DNA of 64,000 nt from Branchipolynoe longqiensis (GCA_030323885.1 CM059193.1:79263447-79327446); one strand, 5' to 3'; shown: positions 18,900 to 32,149, counted from the first letter of the stretch. Made by a program: numbers and translations. Notes: generated by a model from the letters alone, not told the origin.

Positions 18900-21010
18900 C
18901 CATGTTTGAACTTAGAAGTTAAACTCAAACTGTTATGAGGCTTCGTGTTTTGACCAAGAACATGTATGTAATTAGCTTAATCAGTTAATAATATAACATC
19001 TACTATATGATATTAGATCTAGTAATAGTATAGTAATACTATAATGTCTATAATAATACTATATCATAGTATATGGCAATGGCTGAGTAGTGTTTATTCC
19101 CACAACCTTCTCAAATGCTGAAATGGCCAGTCAGAATAAAGTGTCACTCACTGTGATAAATAAGGAACCAACTTACTTAATATACTCAGTTGTAGGTCAA
19201 ACAAATCTAGCCTGCTGACTATTGTATTTGAAGTATGTAGGGAATATATGTTAGTATGTATAATGTAATATGCCAGTGCAGTAGCTATAAAATAATATGA
19301 TTAGGCAACTGAGTTTATTTCTAGATGTTTGTAGATGTTTTCACCTGAACAGACGATTGTTGCAATGAACACGGCGCAGAGTGATCATTGCCCGGTATTA
19401 TGACAACATTCCAGCCACATGCATGTACTCCATGATGAGTTTGTTAGATCTAACCTGTGATGATGAACCGCTGCCTTCTATCGGGAGTCCACACCTCCAA
19501 CTGCCTCGCAGTCTGGTCCCTTGGTCATATTCAAAGATGGCGCGTGGGCGATTTTAAAGCATCGAGGCGCCCCCAACGGCCAGTGTAAGAATTAACCGCC
19601 TCCTTACCAGTTTTCACCACTTCCTCCCAATAATAAACCATTTGTTCCTCCCAATAATAAACCATTTGAATCAATTATTCAACCGTTCATTACTTTACCC
19701 ATCTACATCGGCGGGTGGGTGGGGTGGGGGTGGGGGTGGGGGGGGGGCAACTTTGGGTTTTCACCCAATATCTGACAACCACATTCGTGTTGCTATGCTG
19801 CAAACCGAAGGAGAGTCATCTGGTCATGTTTCCAGAATCGCCTGTAAGCCTAGATATAAATATGGACGGTTTCAACTTCGTCTTTTTTTTCCATTAAGGG
19901 TGAGTTTTTGATTTGTGAGCTTTTGTCTGCACACCAATGTGGGCATGTCCTGTGGTTGTTTACAGATACAGGTCCTGCATATTTGAAGAATTGGGCCAAA
20001 TATTTAAAAAAGTTGCTGATCATCCTTTTGAAATAAAAACCTGGGTAAGGCAGGCGGTTTTTATTTTTATTTGTTATCTTTCTGGCATATGAATAGACGT
20101 AATACATAACCAGACGCGTTCTGGTAGGTCATAAGATTTGAACTCCTGGGTTCACACCCTGACTGAGGCAAACAAATGAATTAAAAATTGATACAAAAGT
20201 TGAATTGCTGCAATACACCGACGCATTGTTAACAATTACAAATAATAAAATTCAGAGGGGGGCGATCTTTGGTCACGGGCGGGGTCGATCACCATTTAAA
20301 GTCTCCGGTTTACCTCACCCAGATACAAACGAATCCAGCATCAAAAGCTCTCCAAACATACCTTTGCTTAGTTTGCTCAGTCCATGCCACTGAACATGTG
20401 GGAGGAGAGTTGAGGTCTGTGATGTATGAATGACATCATAGGTGGGATTCCCTCATCACATGACCTAGAAGGGTTCCCCACACACAGGAGAAGCCATGGC
20501 AACAACCAAGATGGCAGTCACAGAAAGCTCTCAATTAAACTTTTAAAGTCTATTAATCTACATGATTTAATCAATTATTCACACAAAAAGTAGCTGGTTA
20601 TGATAAATAAACATTTGAACTTTATATTTATTATTTTAGATTGCAATTTCTAACATATATTTCTCTATATGGTTGTCTAAAAGTGTCAGTGCTGCTGGAC
20701 TAAATAAAACACAACAGAAGCAAGCAATGTCAGCAGTCTCCCCCCACATATGTAGTTGCATAAACTGAAAACAGGCAAACGAATGCTTGGAGACCATTTG
20801 TCAGAGTACGGGTCGTCTCTCAACGACATATAGCTGGTCCCTTTAATTAAAAAAAGATATTTGGCCTTCCCTCAAATCTAATGAAAGTGATTACTCTACT
20901 TCGGGTTCAATTTTACCACTGCTAGCAGATAAACCACTCCACACACTACTCAGTCGGGGCGAAGGCCTTGGCAGCACTAACTAGTTCGACAGTCTTTGTG
21001 TTTTGTTTGT
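18900..21010. other. AT-rich non-coding region
   Basis: No supported gene. It holds AT-rich inverted stretches at 19000-19075, a 25-bp tandem duplication (TCCCAATAATAAACCATTTG core) at 19622-19669, a G-run at 19737-19747, and a 5'-truncated SINE family A piece at 20113-20200 (AACTCCTGGGTTCACACC). Confidence 0.5.
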
Positions 21011-21017
21011 TTGTTGT

Positions 21018-21345
21018 TGTTTTACGTCCTAACAACATCTAAGGTCATATCAGGACGAGTACCTACTTGTGACAGTGCGCACTCATGGCGACTTTATAGT
21101 GCTGCCCCACTGGGAGACTAGGCCACCAGCACCATGACCTGATATCCCATTCAGTCACATTATCCTGACATTGAGCCAGCCAGTCCTTGCCCTATCCTAA
21201 TAATGCCGAGTGCCTGGCTAGGAAGCGACAAGTATCAATTTTTAAGTAATTGGTTTGACTCGATCAGGGTTCGAACCCACGGTCCCATTGTCTACCAACA
21301 CGGGAGACGGACGCTCTAACTCATTCGGCCATCCTGTCTAGTCCG
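21018..21345 (-). mobile_element. SINE family A, full-length, long-tail form
   Basis: Minus orientation. The tRNA-like head is at the right end (GGCCGAATGAGTTAGAGC and GGTTCGAACCC on the minus strand). The body and long tail run left to GATATGACCTTAGATGTTG. It is the clearest complete copy in the window. Confidence 0.85.
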
Positions 21346-21784
21346 ACAGTCAGCACCAGACAACAATGACCTTCTATGAGGCATCGTTTATGAATAAATA
21401 GGCTCTTACACATGATTGCATACCAAATATCTCAAAAGTTAATCAATTACAATAAATGTTATTTTTAACTGTATGTCATAATTGTCAATCTACTATATTT
21501 AACTTTAAAATATTTTAAAAGGTTAAAACCTAAAGATTCTGTTAATTTTATTAAACAGAAATATAAAATTTAAAAAGGAGCTTAAAAATATATAATTCAC
21601 GCCAAAATTGTTATATCTTCATGTGATATAAAAATATGCAATGCTGTATATATTAGATAGGTTATTAAACGATTGGGCACGTCGTGAATAGGGTACTAAT
21701 GTTGCAGTCCGGTGGTTTTCAGGTTTCTGTCATAAGATTTAGATCTAGATGAGTACATTTGGATGTGTGTACGCACATTAGTTG

Positions 21785-21980
21785 ATTAAGCACAGGAAAT
21801 GTCAATCATTTCAATTGGTTTTCCTCATTTCACTGCTTCTTAGACCTACCCTGTCCTAGTGTCAATGATAATTTCTCATTACTTTGACTCGGCCCGGTTT
21901 CGAGCACAGATGATAGAATCCCACGATCTACCAAAATGGGGGGCAGGCACTCAACTTATTCAGCCTTCTCGTTTTGGATG
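21785..21980 (-). mobile_element. SINE family A, short-tail form, diverged
   Basis: The tail (AAGCAGTGAAATGAGGAAAA on the minus strand) and a worn tRNA-like head at the right end are recognisable. The body is poorly kept. Confidence 0.6.
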
Positions 21981-22165
21981 ATCCCATTAGAATGAGCGTT
22001 ATAATCTACTTTACTTCGAAGTGGCTAACTTAGGAAATACTTTAAGTAAAAAAGAAAGTGAACTATTTTGAGATGCACGTCAAAATCCCGGACCCCATAG
22101 GCTGCAGCACTAACTGGATCTATCAAATTAACTTATTCTCTTCTAGGATCTATGCAACACCATGT

Positions 22166-22510
22166 TTAAAGTTGCATAGTCCGATAGTTTTGAGTGCAAT
22201 TTTCTAAATAAATACACCAGGTTGACTCTTATAATCAACATTACTTTAATGTGAAGTACCTTTTATTTTAAATGGCTACCTTTGAGATATTTGAAGTGAA
22301 ACCCTGCAACATTAATTTGGCAAACACGTCAAAATTCTGACACCAATGACTTTATACCAGTAACAGGTTCTATTAAATTGACTTAATGACCCTTCTGTGC
22401 AGCTAAAAACCCTTAACAAGTCCACCAGTATCTCAGTTGAATATGTAGGATTAGATTCTAGGTAAGTGTTTTGTTTTTGAAAATGTCTTCATCGGACTAT
22501 GCAGCGTTAA
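22166..22510 (-). mobile_element. TTAA-flanked TIR element, copy 3
   Basis: It starts TTAAAGTTGCATAGTCCGAT and ends CATCGGACTATGCAGCGTTAA, 345 bp, relative to copy 1 in inverted order. A fragment of another copy lies just left (22000-22140). Confidence 0.85.
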
Positions 22511-22982
22511 TAAGTGCACCAACTCAATACGTAGAATCAAATCTAGGTAATTGTTTCGGTTTCAACAATTGGACATGTTGCTTCGGCAACGTGGGTAATT
22601 CGGGACCGAGACAGGACAGATAGTGCTGCCCCCTTTGATTCCCCGACCTATAACACTACCAGACCCACCCCCTTTTATTCATAGGCGGCCAGAACTGCAC
22701 TAACTCCAGGTGGCGACACCGGCGGCCACCACCTGTACCCGGTGACCAATATCTGATGTCACTTCCACCCACTCCCACTGCACTAACGGCACTCAGCAAC
22801 CCAACGCCGGACCGACACCATCCCACCTGACCTTACTTATAAGACAATTTGAAACACAAGGGTTGAGTGCCAGGTCATGCAGAGAATCAAACTTTATACA
22901 TGACAATTGAAACTTGACCTGATGCTCTTTCAACTTAGACCAATAAATTCCCATACTATGTAATTCCTTCTCATGTCCTGAA

Positions 22983-23562
22983 TTAAGCTGTGTTTACACG
23001 GGGAATTGTGAAACGTTCTAGACAAGGTGATTTATATGCAGCGTTTTAGAGGCATGTTTACACGGCAGAGTTGGAAAGTGTGTCGGCGCCTGGAATCAGC
23101 AGGCGCCTGTAGCCTGGAATCAGCAGGCGCCTGTAGCCAGCAAGCACTGCTATTTGTTTAGTTTACACACGTGGATTTGACGCAGATGTAGCTGCTACGT
23201 TAATATCGCTTGGAATTTAAGGTTAATTTAATTAAATTTCATTATTTGAGTCCGTAATTCTGTTAAATATGATCGCATTCACTAGATTTCGGCCTAATCG
23301 GTCCCTAACACTGCTGGGCACCAGTGAATAGACCTGAGCCTGTATCCGGCGAGCACTGCTATTGTACACAATCACCGCCCGGGAACCAGCTGAAACGTTT
23401 CCTGTAAACCACCTCCCGAGGTGGTATTCGCGGAACGTTCCAGCTGAAACCTTTCAGCCCTAAAACGCCGCAGTGGCGCGTTTACACGGACACATTTAAA
23501 ACGAACTAGGCAACTGGTTCTACCTAGGACGTTTCAACTCGCCCGTGTAAACGCAGCTTTAG
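22983..23562. mobile_element. non-autonomous TIR element (AAGCTGYGTTTACACGGG termini)
   Basis: The ends are TTAAGCTGTGTTTACACGGG and, inverted at 23541-23562, GCCCGTGTAAACGCAGCTTT. Internal repeats include a 28-bp tandem duplication containing GGAATCAGCAGGCGCCTGTA (23090-23140). No transposase. The termini resemble those of the 10982-11604 element. Confidence 0.7.
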
Positions 23563-24674
23563 ACGCTTCCATTTGACTATGCAGCTTTAATAAATTAGTG
23601 GCTTTAAAACCACATAATATTGCTATGAGTATGAGAAAACAACAAACACATTTTTTAATACAGCAACAAACAAACAAACACATTCTTTAATACAGAAAAT
23701 TGCTCAAATCTTTATTCTTCTCCATGATTTCTCCAATTGTGCATGAAGCGTACACTACAAGCAACCAGTCATCCCTTACTCCAGTTCACACAGAGGGGGC
23801 GAGGGTTGAGGGGTGGCTGCACTTCACTCATATTATGCGTAACCATATCACCACGAGTCCGCAGAGATAAGACATTCCCCCCTCTCATTTTGTGCCAACA
23901 AGGTGACTAACGGTCAGAGACACTAAATGTCATGCATCGAATGCCACTACACGGCGAGAAAGGACCACATTTAGTGCTGGATTACAATTTCAGTGCGCGT
24001 TTATGATTTCCATATGACCACCAATAGCCGATGTCTACTTTTTGTGTTGGGGGGTAGTTAAACAAAAAATTTAAAAATAATGATTTCCAAAACCCAAGGG
24101 TTGGTGGTGGGTGGGTGGGTGGATGGGTAAAAAAGTACGTTTTGTTATTTATAGTGAGTTCCTCTGTGAATTCCAGACATTTAATTAATTAATTAATTCA
24201 CCAATCATAGAAGGTACAAGGCAAGCGGTTTTAACTGTCATTGCTGCTTTGTGCTGGTTCCATATATTGTCAACCAGTTCAGTCCACCTCCTCCTCCCAA
24301 AGTCCCATAGCAAGCTGGTATCCAGCGCTGTACAGAGCGTCACGTGTTTGTTCGTTTGTTTACATCTCCGGCAGTAGGGCCGACTGGGTTCTACCGACTC
24401 AGTCAGCTGGGCCGTCAGCTGGGATATAATCGGGGCAGTTAGTTGGTCCAATCCATCACTTCTGAGTTAACAGTTTACCTGCTTGGTTCCCGCGTCACAA
24501 ACACTAACCAACCCCAACCTCCACCCCAAAAAACGGGGGGGGGGGGGGGGGATAAGAACAAAAAAAAACCACATACAAAAACCAACTTATTTCTCAGGCA
24601 TTCCCACCGCCAATTTTGAGTTCCACCCAACCCATACTATAATAGCATTTCTAAAGAAAAGGTCCTAAATAAAA
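23563..24674. other. non-coding region
   Basis: No supported gene. Simple repeats (CAAA-type at 23640-23690, GGGT-type at 24100-24125, a G-run at 24534-24551). An open minus-strand frame at 24185-24451 has no recognisable domain or splice context. Confidence 0.4.
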
Positions 24675-24740
24675 ACGCCGTGAATATGGCCTATGCTGCC
24701 GACACGGCGTAAAGCAACCACCAATCAATCAATCAAACCT
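24675..24740 (+). mobile_element. 3' tail fragment of the CAAT-tailed retroposon
   Basis: GCCGTGAATATGGCCTATGC followed by CAATCAATCAATCAA, as at 340-413. Confidence 0.6.
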
Positions 24741-25089
24741 AAATAAAAAAAAATTCTGCCATAGCAAATTTCAATGGCTTGGGTTTGTTGAGGTTTTACA
24801 TCCTATCAACATCTAAGCTCAGTTTTGGGGTCAATTACAGGGCTCAATGATACAATTTATTATACCAGCACCTGACATTCTATAACTAAATAAAAATATA
24901 TATAAACTAAAAAAATAAATATACAACATAAAAAAGATTGTCCGCCCACCAGTTCCAAATTCTGCCTGAGAAACAAGTATGCTTATTTGTGGTCTAACTG
25001 GTTCCCGGTCTGGCAACCGGCTGGTAGCGTAGCAGGGCCTACACAGTACAGTCGCCCACAGTTAGCTCCTTGTAATTTGTCACACCACC

Positions 25090-25441
25090 TTAAAGTTGCA
25101 GTCCGATGATTTTGAGTTTTTGTTATTTTCTGAGATAAATATATTAGGTTGATCATTATAGTATACCTTACTTTAGTTTGAAGCAACTTTTATTTTAAAT
25201 GGCTAACTTTGGAGATATTTGAAGTGTAAACATGTGAAATTAGTTTTGGCAAGCAAACGAAAACTCTGACACCATAGCGCCTGCAGTAAGAGGTTCTAGT
25301 AAATTGCCTCAGTATTCCCTTCTGTGCAGTGACAAATGTTTAATAAGTGCACCAGTATCTAAGTTAGGTATGTAGAGTCAAATCTAGATAGCTGCTTTAG
25401 TTTAGACAATTTGAAGTTTTCATCGGACTATGCAGCTTTAA
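25090..25441 (-). mobile_element. TTAA-flanked TIR element, copy 4
   Basis: TTAA is followed by AGTTGCAGTCCGATG at the left and CATCGGACTATGCAGCT with TTAA at the right, 352 bp. Confidence 0.85.
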
Positions 25442-25442
25442 T

Positions 25443-25920
25443 CTGGGGTCCACACACAGATTTCAAATTGAATCTGTCACAACTCGCAACCAACACCTTA
25501 ACCTGCAGTATCCACACACATAACCAGGGCCGTGCTCAGGGTCCATCTCGGAGGCGCCTCGGAGATGGCCCTGATGTCACGCTAGTCTGAACTGCAAAAG
25601 CAGTTTGGTGTCTCAAAGATGGCCACCCCCATAGGCGGTGGCCATTTGCAATGGGAAAGCTGTGCTGTGATAGGCTGAAACCATTGGATACGGCGGCCAT
25701 TTTCGAGGTGCTTTTTGTCTCCTATCTGAAAAGGGAGGCGTCGCCGTCACGCACCCTGAACGCAAATAGGCCAAAAAGCATCGCCGCGACGTCGCCAAGA
25801 CGGACTCTGAATGCGGCCCTACTACGACTCGCCACCATTACGTCACTTCCGGTTTCACCAGTCCACCCGCTGGTTCCCGGATGACCGACCGCCATTGGAC
25901 CGTGGAGAGCGACACAGGTA
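25443..25920. other. GC-rich segment with a near-perfect palindrome
   Basis: 25543-25568 reads nearly the same on both strands (CCATCTC, GGCGCC centre, GAGATGG). CpG-rich sequence with several GGCGGCCAT-like motifs follows to about 25900. No convincing exon; it may be a transposon remnant or a CpG-rich promoter. Confidence 0.35.
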
Positions 25921-26129
25921 TAACATGTTGCTAAAGAACATTTAAATAGGCATCTTACACAGAACTCTACCACATTGACTGACCCATTACCGGTAGTTCC
26001 AATGGTTAGAAATGTAATAATCAGGGATGAATGTGGTTTCCTGACCAAAAAGCAGAAATCAAATTCCTACGGTGAGGTTAATTGTAAACCGATGGCGAAT
26101 TTCCGCAAAAAGCGGATATTCTCCCATAG

Positions 26130-26335
26130 GCTTAGCACTTTCAGGGAATCGCCTAAAATTCCCGGAAGTCAGATTTCATACATATTGGTATTCACTGATA
26201 GTGCTGCGGAATTTGAACATATTAGTATATACCAATAGTGCTGTGGCACTTGAACAATGCATTAGTGTATGCTGATAGTGCTGCGGCATTTGAACAACAT
26301 ATTGACATATGCTGATAATGCTGCAGGATTGCAGT
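26130..26335. repeat. short tandem repeat, about 55-bp units
   Basis: Three to four units with TGATAGTGCTGCGGCATTTG-type cores. Short open frames here come from the repeat. Confidence 0.6.
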
Positions 26336-26494
26336 ACAGTAAAAATCGCGGAAATCCGCGAGATCGCATAGAGCTTTCATTCCTGAAAAATAAATACCCT
26401 TGCCAAACTCTTTTTTTTCAACTAACAATTTACTTCTTTTGTTCTTTTAAAGAAAAAAGACGAATGATGAAGTGTACATATACAATAGCACCCG

Positions 26495-26665
26495 TCTGCA
26501 CGACCTCTGCGATGGGCGAACCCCTGCCATGTGTGAACAATTTTTCAATATATGAACTATTTTTGCTTCAGTTGATTGCCCCCATTTCCCAATATCTGGA
26601 CACCTGGTATGTCAGGACGTTGGTTTGAATGCAAAGTTTGTTGAAGACAGGCACTACTGTATCAG
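26495..26665. repeat. dispersed repeat, copy 1
   Basis: It shares GTGAACAATTTTTCAA, GATGGGCGA-type and AGGCACTACTGTA-type segments with 52325-52515 in the same order. The family is unknown and non-coding. Confidence 0.5.
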
Positions 26666-27255
26666 TACACCCTTCAGTCAGTCACCCAGCTAAGGAGTCC
26701 TAGAAGTCTAAGGTCATATCAGGATAGGGCAAAGGAAGCAACAAAGAGTTCGGTTTCGGATAAACACCACTCGCCTTGGCTTTGCTGATAATGTTTCCAC
26801 ATGAATGCACACAGCTCAGGGGACAACAGGGACGCTGCTAACCAAAGTTAAAATTAACTCAACTGCGAACATACACACACCTCAAGAAAAGCTAACTTCA
26901 ACGTCTATTCTTTTTAAAAGGAAAAAAAAGAAAGAAAAACCCACAAATATCTCAAGTGGGTTTTTCTCTATGGATTTTGCTGTATGGATTTTTGTTCTTC
27001 CTAACCCCCCTTCAAACTTGCCCATCTTGAGTGTGCGCTACTCTTCATTAACTAAACTCACAATGTCAATACATACCAACCTCTCTTTTTTTTTATTTGT
27101 GGGCTATGACCATGACATTTAGTGCCCACGTTAAGTGAGAGTTGAACAGAATCTCTATACTAAAATCCCTAAACCAAGTCTCTCCAATGCCAACAAAACA
27201 CCCAACAAAAAACAACAACAAAAAAACAGACGAGACAGACCCTGCCAAGGGCGGT
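26666..27255. other. AT-rich non-coding region
   Basis: No supported gene. It contains a fragment of SINE family A tail near 26705-26730. Confidence 0.4.
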
Positions 27256-27260
27256 GCAGG

Positions 27261-27386
27261 TTATAGGAGAACGAACTCCCTGATAGTGTCGTCATACACG
27301 GGGGACTGTAGCAACATAGCTTCGACGAGTTTGCATATAGACGGGGGTGATGATGGCGCAATATTGTCACTTATAGGCTCCGACAT
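27261..27386 (-). CDS. weak candidate exon or short gene end
   Basis: On the minus strand, ATG at 27386 gives 41 codons and a stop (MSEPISDNIAPSSPPSIC start, YDDTIREFVLL end). The composition looks protein-like. The frame is also open upstream through a GGT/GTGG repeat, which is an artefact. I recognise no family and see no clear acceptor. It could be a terminal exon, a small gene or chance. Confidence 0.2.
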   Translation of the reverse strand: MSEPISDNIAPSSPPSICKLVEAMLLQSPVYDDTIREFVLL

Positions 27387-27389
27387 GGT

Positions 27390-27545
27390 AGGGGTGGTGG
27401 TGGTAGTGGTGGTGGTTGTGGTAGTAGTGGGGTGGGAGTGGTGGTGGTGGTGATAGTGGGGTGGGAGTGGTGGTGGTGGTGATAGTGGGGTGGTAGTTGT
27501 GGAGTGATAGTGGTGGTGGTGGTGGTTAAGTGGTGGTGGTAGGAG
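27390..27545. repeat. GGT-rich minisatellite
   Basis: Repeats of GGTGGTGGTGATAGTGGGGT type. Poly-Thr/His/Pro frames read from it are not genes. Confidence 0.9.
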
Positions 27546-28460
27546 AGAGAGGGGTACTGTAGAGCAGCTCAATTTGACGGGGTTGGTGAATCAAATACTA
27601 CTAACTCACATGGTTTGAAGTGGCCCACGTAGGCTTGCCGGATCCTAGAGCAACTCACGGTAAAAGGGGTGCTTCTAGAACAAGTCACTGGGCAGGGAAC
27701 TGGTAGCGAACTGGGTCCAATGGATAGCTCATTACATAACTGCGTCTGCGCAGAAATTGTCCATGAATTTTACTAAATGGATCCCTGTTGCACACCCAGC
27801 TTTGTACTGAGTTGACAATATGGTTGCCATCCCCAGTATGCAGCAAATCAACGTTCAATTACTAGGCATAACTTACGTTAACCATGCAGTTAGTTGGAAG
27901 TGACACACACATTTAGAATTTGGTTTGTGGGAGCTTTAATTTCACATCTAGACTTTTAAAACAGGGTTCTCACAGTAGGGAAAAAATAAGAATTTAAACT
28001 TATAGTATACAACTCATACTGGCATCGGGGGTAAGCTCATGTACAAATGACTGCCAAGTCTTGAGGACACAAGAACATAATCCAACTGCATACTTACTTT
28101 CCCCTGAAGTCAATGTCGTTTCTTATTAAATGACTTGTTCTTAGAAATTCAGAATACGAAATGGAGTGGGACTTTTAACAGATTCTTTAAACAAAAAAAA
28201 CAAAAAAATATATATCTATTAAAATAATGCACAAAAATACCAATATTACATTACCTGTGCAAACCCTGCTAAAACAAGGATTGGTTGACTAGACATTTAA
28301 GTGAAATGGTCAGCGCAATGTAAACAGGATGGGCTCTTGGTGCCTACAAGCAGTCGGTGTGCTGGGACACGATGGCTATGTACACGATGAGCGGAAGAGT
28401 CACAGAAGGAGTCTGCGCATGACAACCCTCAGACACTATTACAGACACGCACATCTGTTA
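27546..28460. other. non-coding region
   Basis: No gene or repeat that I can support. Confidence 0.4.
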
Positions 28461-28461
28461 G

Positions 28462-28815
28462 TTAAAGTTGCATAGTCCGATGGTTTTGCGTTTCTATCAT
28501 TTTCTCAGATAAATATATTAGGTTGATCGTTATATTCTACCTTAATATCGTTTGAAGAAACTTTGATTTTAAATGACTAACTTTTGAGATATTTGAAGTG
28601 CAAACATGCAAAATTAATTTGGCGCGCATGCCATAACTCTGACACAAAAAGCTTCTGCACTAACATATTCAATTAAATTGCCTCAGCATTCCCTTCTATG
28701 TGGTGACAAATGTTTAATAAGTACACCAGTATCTAAGTTTGAGATGTAGAATCAAATCTAGGTAATTGCTTTGGTTTTAAAATTTTTATATTTTCACCGG
28801 ACTATGCAGCTTTAA
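28462..28815 (-). mobile_element. TTAA-flanked TIR element, copy 5
   Basis: TTAAAGTTGCATAGTCCGAT at the left, CGGACTATGCAGCTTTAA at the right, 354 bp, well kept. Confidence 0.85.
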
Positions 28816-29035
28816 CACAATAACTGAACACCAACAAAACACGGGAAGACAACCCGGCTCTTAGGATGATCCCTGGTGACAATGTTCACCGCAATATAAG
28901 GTGGTTGCATTTGTGAGATTACTCCGATGGAGTACACATGTGAAATACACCAACAGAATTTGTCATAATCTGTCTCTAAAAAAATAGGATTCCTTTTCCT
29001 GTTTCGTTCATGTTTGTGTATAAAATATGTTAACA

Positions 29036-29195
29036 TTGGTGTGCATCAGCACACAGCGTACATCAACACATAGTGAACATTGGTGTGCATCAGCACACCT
29101 CATACATCAACACATGGTGAACATTGGTGTGGCGCAGCACACAGCGTACATCAACACATGGTGAACATTGGTGAACATCAGCACACTACGCATAG
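29036..29195. repeat. tandem repeat, about 48-bp units
   Basis: Three to four units with GAACATTGGTGTGCATCAGC and TACATCAACACATGGT. Confidence 0.8.
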
Positions 29196-29345
29196 TGCAC
29201 AGCAGAAAATACTGAACAGAACACAACACTGCACAACTTATCGCACCTGCTTAAAATTTGTGCATGAAAACTGCTCTTGCTTGAGGTGACTTTGTATGGT
29301 ACACATGTTATGCCTAGCACAGTCATGCTCATATCACCCCTGGGT

Positions 29346-29391
29346 CATATCAGCCCCACCCCCACCCCCACCCCCACCCCCACCCCCACCC
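29346..29391. repeat. CCCCCA microsatellite
   Basis: Seven to eight CCCCCA units followed by TCATATCA-containing degenerate repeats to about 29500. Confidence 0.9.
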
Positions 29392-29499
29392 CTGAGTCAT
29401 ATCATCTTCGAGTCATATCACCCCCAGGGACTACACACACTCCACAGGGTCATTCCACCCAAGGGTCATGCCAACCCCGGGGGTCAAATCACCCAGTGG

Positions 29500-31795
29500 G
29501 GATCACATGACCTGTGGGTGACACCCAACACACCAGGTCCTGGCAACATGCGTTGCATAGGTCGGTTCTTGTGTTTTGGCCAGGACCCACTGTGCTGGTC
29601 TCAGGGGGTGAATCTGACAGGACGCTGTGACGTCACTGCGTCAGTGAACAGCTCTATGGAGAAACCAACGGACTCCAAGTTGCATCAACTCCTAGTACAC
29701 GCTGAACCTGCCCTGGGCTCAGTTATTTAGCTACATGTTATGTACGATGAAGCCATCATCTCATCATGCCTTCATCACAGCTCATTGGCTATACAGGTCC
29801 AATCTGAACACACACAGAAAGACAGTCACAGGAAACTGAACAAGGAACAAACCAAGCTGGGGACTCAAAAGTGCTTGAGCTGCGTGTAAGATAATGGGAT
29901 CCATCTCGTTAATTAAATGACACAGAATGAGTTAGCGAAAACACAAAAATGTCAGCTGTAGCCATTACATTAGCAGAAATACCATGTCACTTTTGGACCG
30001 GTTTGTCATGAGTTTTCCTTTTGTTAATTAAGGGAATTGGTGTTTTCTGTTTTTTCTTCGGAGACTACGCTTCGCAGTGCGGTGATCGCAAACTCTCAGT
30101 CTGACTGTTTAAATGTAGCGTAATGTCCCTGAAAGAAAATGCTTTCCCATTTCGCAACTGGGCAGTAATTATTAATTACATATTCGAGCATCAAAGTGAG
30201 ATGATTAATTATAGTTATCTACATATTCAGACATTCATATTGTACAACGGAATAATTGCAAATACGCTCTCATCAAATAAATATGAAAAAAGAAATCCAC
30301 AAAAAAAGAACTGGGACAGTAAGGAGTTAGGACTCGGCACACCTAAAAATATGAAACGAGAGCATTCCCTGCACTAACAATACACAGGTACAGGATTCCT
30401 ACATTACACGATTTATACACATACACTTCTACATTTATATGCCACAGGTTTTTCTTGATTAATTATCTTACAGTCTCACCCCCCCACTGCTCGAAGTAAT
30501 ACACACACGCAGGATGCAGGGAACTCGATTTTCGCTCGTCACAAAAAAAAACTAAAAAAATTGTTGGTAAATTGATTTTTTTTAAATTAATGATTTTAAC
30601 AAAAGTTATAAAAAAGTGTTGATAAAAAAATTAATTAATTATAAATTTCTCCGCGGAAGCCATGCTCATCATGCACTCAACAATGTGGCTGGTTGATGGC
30701 CAGGCTGTGGCATTGCGACTTCGGTGTGAATATGTGTTCATACTTGATGTATACACACACACATACACAGGCGCACGCGCATAGGGCACACACCACTTAC
30801 ATCTCACTTTGGCTTGCTTCAGGAAGGGGTGTGAAAAACCTACAAATCATTAGCAGCAGGACAGCGGGGCCCCCTGCCCCCACTGCCCCGCTTATGCTGC
30901 CGACCACTGTGAAGAACGCGGGTACAAGCCGCTCACACTATGTACACGTCATCATATTATGTCAATCATCTCAAAGGCATTATGTCACGCCCACCTCATC
31001 AAAACTCACATTGTGCTAAGCCTGAGAATGGTGCCCACTAGTATTATATACACGCCTACTCACCCTCTTAAATATAAACAGTCATTCAGAAATATTGGTC
31101 AAGATGACCTACAATCCCTAATTATCAACTAGGTCACACTGACCTACTTTCAATTAATCGTACCCTTTAATGGGGGGGGGGGGGGCTTGGGGTGTCTTTA
31201 CATCTTGCTGGTGATATCTCAAAATAAATAGATATATTCACAGTCGACAGATTCTGGTAGGGGTACTCTCTACGCGAGTGCCTGTTAGGGATGTACTGGG
31301 CAAGTCGATCCAGTGTATGAGTCAAGCCCATCATCTTCAAGCAACCTGGCGCACCTTGAAGGTCTGGTGCACCACGCGAAGCATCGGGACAGCACCGTCT
31401 GAACGTGCATGCATTCGTTACCTAACTTTCATACAAATGTCGGCTAGAGAAAAAGCGATCTAGACCAGAGTAAGTCCCGTGTGGGGTGAGTTCAGTCCTG
31501 CAGTAGCTTTGAATCAGTGCATCGTCTTGTTACATGGGAACCTTGCTATTTTTCACCGATACATTTGGATTTTCAATCTCTGGCCATGACCCAGGTTCAT
31601 ATTACCTTGACTAAGAATCCTGTGGCCTTGAACCATAATGTATATGATCGGTAGCATATGTTCCCCAGTGCTACTTTGCGGTGTTCAATGAATTAACCGT
31701 GGCTCCAGGTGCTGAGAATATGCAAACATCAAGTGGTGGATGAAGGCTGTGAATCATCTAGTTAACTTTGTGTAGCCAGGAGAAGTTTTATTCAC
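29500..31795. other. non-coding region downstream of the SBF gene
   Basis: No supported gene. A Cys-rich plus-strand stretch at 30853-30925 (GAPCPHCPAYAADHC) has no splice context. A G-run lies at 31172-31185. On the minus strand, AATAAA at 31792-31787 is a possible polyadenylation signal for SBF, about 740 bp past the stop. Confidence 0.35.
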
Positions 31796-31799
31796 AAAA

Positions 31800-32135
31800 A
31801 GAAAGCTTACTTCAATCTCATCGAGAAAAAGCCAGCTGCAATCAATCATTGAGAGAAAAGCGGCAGCAATCAATCACCGAAAGCCACCTGCAATCAATCA
31901 CTGAGAGAAAGGCGGCTGCAATCAATAACTGAAAGCCAGCTGCAAGCGATCACTGAGAGAAAGGCGGCTGCAATCAATCACCGAAACCCAGCTGCACTCA
32001 ATCACTGAAAGAGGCAGCTACAATCAATCACCAAAAGCCAGCTGCAATCAATCACGGAGAGAAAGGCGGCTGCAACCAATAACGAAGAAAGCTGCCTACG
32101 ATCAATCACCGAAAGAAAGTCGGCCTCCTTTTCAG
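31800..32135. repeat. tandem repeat in the likely SBF 3' UTR
   Basis: Units of about 43-46 bp with GCCAGCTGCAATCAATCAC and GAGAGAAAGGCGGCTGCAAT. If the SBF transcript ends near 31787, this array is transcribed. Confidence 0.8.
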
Positions 32136-32149
32136 ACAGAAGCACCATC

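Noticed and set aside
24185..24451. minus-strand gene of 88 residues
   Set aside because: No recognisable domain, no splice signals and no neighbouring exons.
30853..31019. zinc-binding exon (CPHCPAYAADHC)
   Set aside because: No acceptor or donor borders, no family match and stops in the neighbourhood; chance is more likely.
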